A stretch of DNA of 64,000 nt from Voacanga thouarsii (taxonomy: Eukaryota; Streptophyta; Magnoliopsida; Gentianales; Apocynaceae), in contig JANUWF010001723.1 of NCBI GenBank assembly GCA_026120185.1, forward strand, positions 372,001-436,000. Direction: 5' to 3'. This document shows, in pieces, positions 60,694 to 64,000 of this stretch (positions are counted from its first letter, which is position 1; each line of letters begins with the position of its first letter). The translations under genes and the position numbers were made by a program. A model generated the notes under the pieces. That model saw only the letters and a program-made list of their open reading frames with translations, had not been told where the DNA came from and ran no database searches.

Positions 60694-62597
60694 TGTTAGA
60701 ATATATGCCTTCAAACTATGTATCTGATGTAAATTCGAATTAATAAATAAAAGTTTTATTCTCAATTTTATTTATGTTATTTACTTTAATTTATTTAGCA
60801 CGATTTTTATTGAAAAAGACTCATTGTATTTAAGTAAGTGATCCGTGTAAAGGGAGGTCATTCACAGTAAAGCATGGATCATGGATTACTTAACACATAA
60901 ATGTTTGTTCTTAACTGGATAATGAGAATAGGAATCTCATTAGAATAAAGATTATTATATTATGAATTCCAAATGGGGAATAACTTACCTTTAGTCAGTG
61001 AGTAATCCTCTCACTTTATAATATAAGCGTATTTAGAATACGTAAGACTGACCCCGTAGTAATGGTTTCTCAAAATACTAAATTAGTGGAAACCTATACT
61101 ACTACAGTTACAATATGAACTTATACCCTATGGCTTGAATATGGATTGGTGGTCTAGCAAAGCTGGAATTATATACTTTGATGTACTGTAGGTAAGGTTC
61201 TACTATAAGACTAAAATACTTGTATGTTAAGTATGTATGACCAATTAGTTAAGATAGATTCATACAAGAGAACTTTTACACTCCTATTGGAGATATCGCC
61301 CCTTGTGACTATCCGAATGGTCTATAGATTTAAGGTCTTGGGGAACATAACTTGAATATTTGCTTAAGGATAGCTCCCTGATAAAGCAGAAATACTCTAG
61401 GAAGTTGTGAGTCATTAGACTAGAAGTCTAAGAATGATAAATGTCATTTAGAGAGGTGTTAGTACACTGTTTCCTCTCTAAATGAACAACGTAACGTAAA
61501 GGGTATTTTAGTCATAACACCTATAGGTGAGAGATATTGATATGCACAATGTTATCTTTGAAGTCAATATTTACTTATGGTGATAATAGAAAATATTTAA
61601 ATTGTAAAATAAGACTATTTTTCTAGTAAGAGTATTTTAATCATTTTAGTAGCCAAAAACGATTTGTCTTTTGGTTCTCGTAATATCTCATAAATCTTAA
61701 TTAATTTTGAGCTAAGGAAATAGTTTTGAATAAGGAAGGGTTTTATTTTATTCAAGTAGATTAATTTATTATTGAATAAGAATAAAATAAAATGTCCAAA
61801 AGAGATAACAAAATAATTATCTGATTTAATTGATTAATTAATTATTTAAAGTTTAAGTTCAAATTCAATAATTAAAATTAGCCTGAGCCTAAACTGAAAA
61901 AAAGGTTGAGAAATTATTTTGATCAATTTGAGTTAATTGAATTATTTATACATAGACTTTTATTACTTCAAGAATAAATAAACAATTTCAGACCAGACCG
62001 ACCAAATAGCCTGGACCAGAAGTCCAAGACGCAAACCGTGATCCAGTTGTGCCAGGGTTGACTGGGTAGGTTATGTGAGTGGATAGATGTCACTGATACG
62101 AATAAAAATTATGTTAAGGTTTGAAATCCCTGGGCGATATACGTGATCAGTGTAGTATTCGGTAGAGCTCCAATTTGACTTAGCATTGCTTCTGTTTTTG
62201 GAGACGACGGTTCTTCTTTTCTCCAGGTGAAAAACATTATTCTCTCTTGCCTTGCTCTCTCGACTGTTCTTGATCCTGCTTGTTAGCAGATAGTCAAGGA
62301 AGAAAGACCGTAGTTTTTTTTAGTCTAATTGCTTTCACCGGCTAGTTTAGGCAGTGCTATATTCTGAAAACTAGAAGTCACAGCATTCATGCAAAGAAGA
62401 AGTTGCCGTCTTGTAGGTTTTGAACCAGAATCCTCAAGTAGGAGTGTACCGAAGACTAAAGAGACAATGCAGACAACATCTACACAGCCTAAGTAGACAA
62501 AATCGCTTCCTAAACGCAGAGGTATTGAAATATTAAAGGCTTCCGTTGTGTGTTTTTCTGGTTACTTCTGTGTTTTTCTTGCGCCGATCCACTTTCA
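60694..62597 (+). repeat. Element F 5' LTR
   Basis: 1.9 kb, TGTTAGAATATATG...CACTTTCA. Contains, in reverse order and orientation, the blocks common to the A, B and D LTRs (for example atcgccccttgtgac near 61295). Confidence 0.9.
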
Positions 62598-64000
62598 TGT
62601 GGTATTAGAGCATTGGTTTTTGGCAAACGTAGATGGCATGCTTAGGCTAATAAAATTAGCAAGTAAATTTGTTGGCAAACATAGATGGTGTGCTTTTATG
62701 ATATGGGTAGACTCTCTATAAGACTTGCAAGTGGAGGCATAGGACTGCTGTAAAATTTTCAGTGCTTTGTGTTTTTCGTGATTCTTCGTTGATCTCGTGT
62801 AAAGCCCAAGTTTGGGGCATAGGCGATTGTGTTTACTGTGAAATTCAATTCTTTGTGTTTCTATGAGTAAATGAAGAGTTTGCGAAATGTCTGGATGAAG
62901 AACACGAAGGAAAATGGAAAGAGGAAGACGGAAGAAAACAACACAGAACTTTCTCCCGGGAAATACCGATGACTGGCTTAGGATCCAAGCCATGGCCAAC
63001 TTGGCTTTGAAAAACCAAATTGGTCCATGGCTTGAGAAAGCTAGTCGTCGGCCTTGAGAGATATATAGCAAGCTGGTCGAGGATTGCACTAAAGAAGGTG
63101 ACCAGTTTTGTTATTCGAGAAAGAAAGCCGATCCATGGCTCTGCCATGCCAAGATGAAGGAGGTCGCCGGCCTGGAGCTGAGGCTTGGTCCATGGTGTTC
63201 ACACGGTTCAGGCGTGTTTTTTGTTGCGGATCGGGTCAGTAGCCTGTTATCATGAAGAGCTTTTGTTTTAACAATTTTCTTTTTTGTAATTTCTTTCTGG
63301 GAATATTTTGCAAGTAAAAAGTAGTAAAGGTATTAGGATTAAATAAAATTATTAATTAAATTGAATTAATGTGTGTAATCTATTTTGTGATCAGTTAAGA
63401 ATTAAAAGAATAGAAAATGCATGAAAAACTCCAGTTTTTGAGCATGCTATTTCCTTTTTTGGACCAACCTAAGTGCACAATTTTTTTTTCAAGATCAAAG
63501 TCTTGAGAAATTTTTTGACAAAGGAAAAACATTTTTTTAATTAAAAGATTTATTAACTTACAACAAAATTAATCATTGTTTATTCTCTCAAATTATCCTT
63601 GATAGGGAGAATATTTGGATTTAGATATTTTGTGAAAGTTAATGGAAAATTATTTTTTTATTACTTGAAAACGTTTTTGTCATAAAACTTGAGATTAAAG
63701 TCTCTAGAAAGTTTTAATGGAAAATTTTTAAAATCATTAAATTTTTAACTTAAATAAAATTAATTTATCGTAAATCTCTCAAAGGGTGTCAACCTTAACA
63801 TAGAGATTTTATAAATTTAGATATTTTATGTGAGTTAAGGAAAAACTTAATGGAATTTTTCAAAAGGATATTTTTTCTAGAAAACTCTTATTTAAATGAC
63901 TAAGTAAGAGAGGGCTTCCATCACGGTTCTCATTAGATATCGTAGGTCTCCTCATATCACCCTAAGAGTGAATCAGATGGAGATTCCACAAGAATTTAGA
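62598..64000 (+). other. Element F leader with primer-binding site
   Basis: tggtattagagc at 62600-62611 is the initiator tRNA-Met site with one change. 62610-63240 is a mixed-composition variable segment (open frames on the minus strand there are not credible). 63280-63890 is AT-rich and 63895-64000 is the start of the conserved leader block. Confidence 0.83.

Larger units (their letters stand above)
60694..64000 (+). mobile_element. Copia element F, 5' end only (plus strand)
   Basis: 5' LTR 60694-62597, primer-binding site 62600-62611, leader to the window edge. Similar to D in LTR end (gatccact-ttca then tggtattagagc) and to A, B and D in leader order. Its gag should begin roughly 100-400 bp beyond position 64000. 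Opposite orientation to A, B and D. Confidence 0.9.

Noticed and set aside
62595..63147. Two overlapping minus-strand open frames of 100-164 codons
   Set aside because: They lie in the variable leader of copia F, have no recognisable domain and are antisense to the element.

Overview
The window is nuclear DNA from a flowering plant, very probably a dicot. The signs are Ty1/copia and Ty3/gypsy retrotransposons primed from plant initiator tRNA-Met, CACTA, hAT and Mutator-type DNA elements, GT-AG introns with T-rich interiors, and a purine-biosynthesis gene with a plastid-type N-terminus. About nine tenths of the 64 kb is mobile DNA stacked by repeated insertion. Most of the stacking can be resolved from target-site duplications (TSDs).

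1-18878: copia element A on the minus strand. Its 5' LTR is 17025-18878 and its 3' end lies left of the window. Its pol is broken by a solo LTR (1273-3294). Its 5' leader is split by a complete related element B (6981-16822, TSD ttaaa). B is the best preserved retroelement here (gag-protease, integrase, RT and RNase H all recognisable) but carries stops and frameshifts.

18879-24534: the main host-like stretch. An internally deleted hAT-type transposase relic (19036-20221) lies antisense to, and just downstream of, the first five exons of a SAICAR synthetase (PUR7-like) gene (20335-21906, minus). That gene has a one-base frameshift in exon 1 and its 3' exons are absent. Upstream lie a minisatellite (22068-22770) and an AT-rich terminal-inverted-repeat element (23305-24534).

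24535-58097: I read this as one Ty3/gypsy (Tekay-like chromovirus) element E on the plus strand. It is enlarged from roughly 11 kb by at least eight nested insertions: a Mutator-type MITE with a 9-bp TSD in the 5' LTR; copia element D (27645-37571) in the leader; a solo copia LTR and a hAT element in gag; and, in the 3' LTR, a solo LTR X (44926-53629) that itself holds a CACTA element (45600-52901), plus another solo LTR (54577-56102).

The most interesting object is that CACTA element. It has CACTA termini, a ttt TSD, dense subterminal repeats and no transposase that I can see. It carries one exon of ribosomal protein L37a, another unrecognised exon, and a five-exon RWP-RK (RKD-like) transcription-factor gene on the minus strand. 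This gene is open from ATG to stop (422 codons, all junctions GT-AG). Three of its exons are 189-bp in-phase tandem duplicates.

58098-64000: intergenic DNA holding a hAT element with a perfect 8-bp TSD and a GC-rich cargo segment (58367-59887), then the 5' LTR and leader of a plus-strand copia element F that runs off the right edge. No RNA genes, CRISPR arrays or intact ordinary single-copy genes were found.
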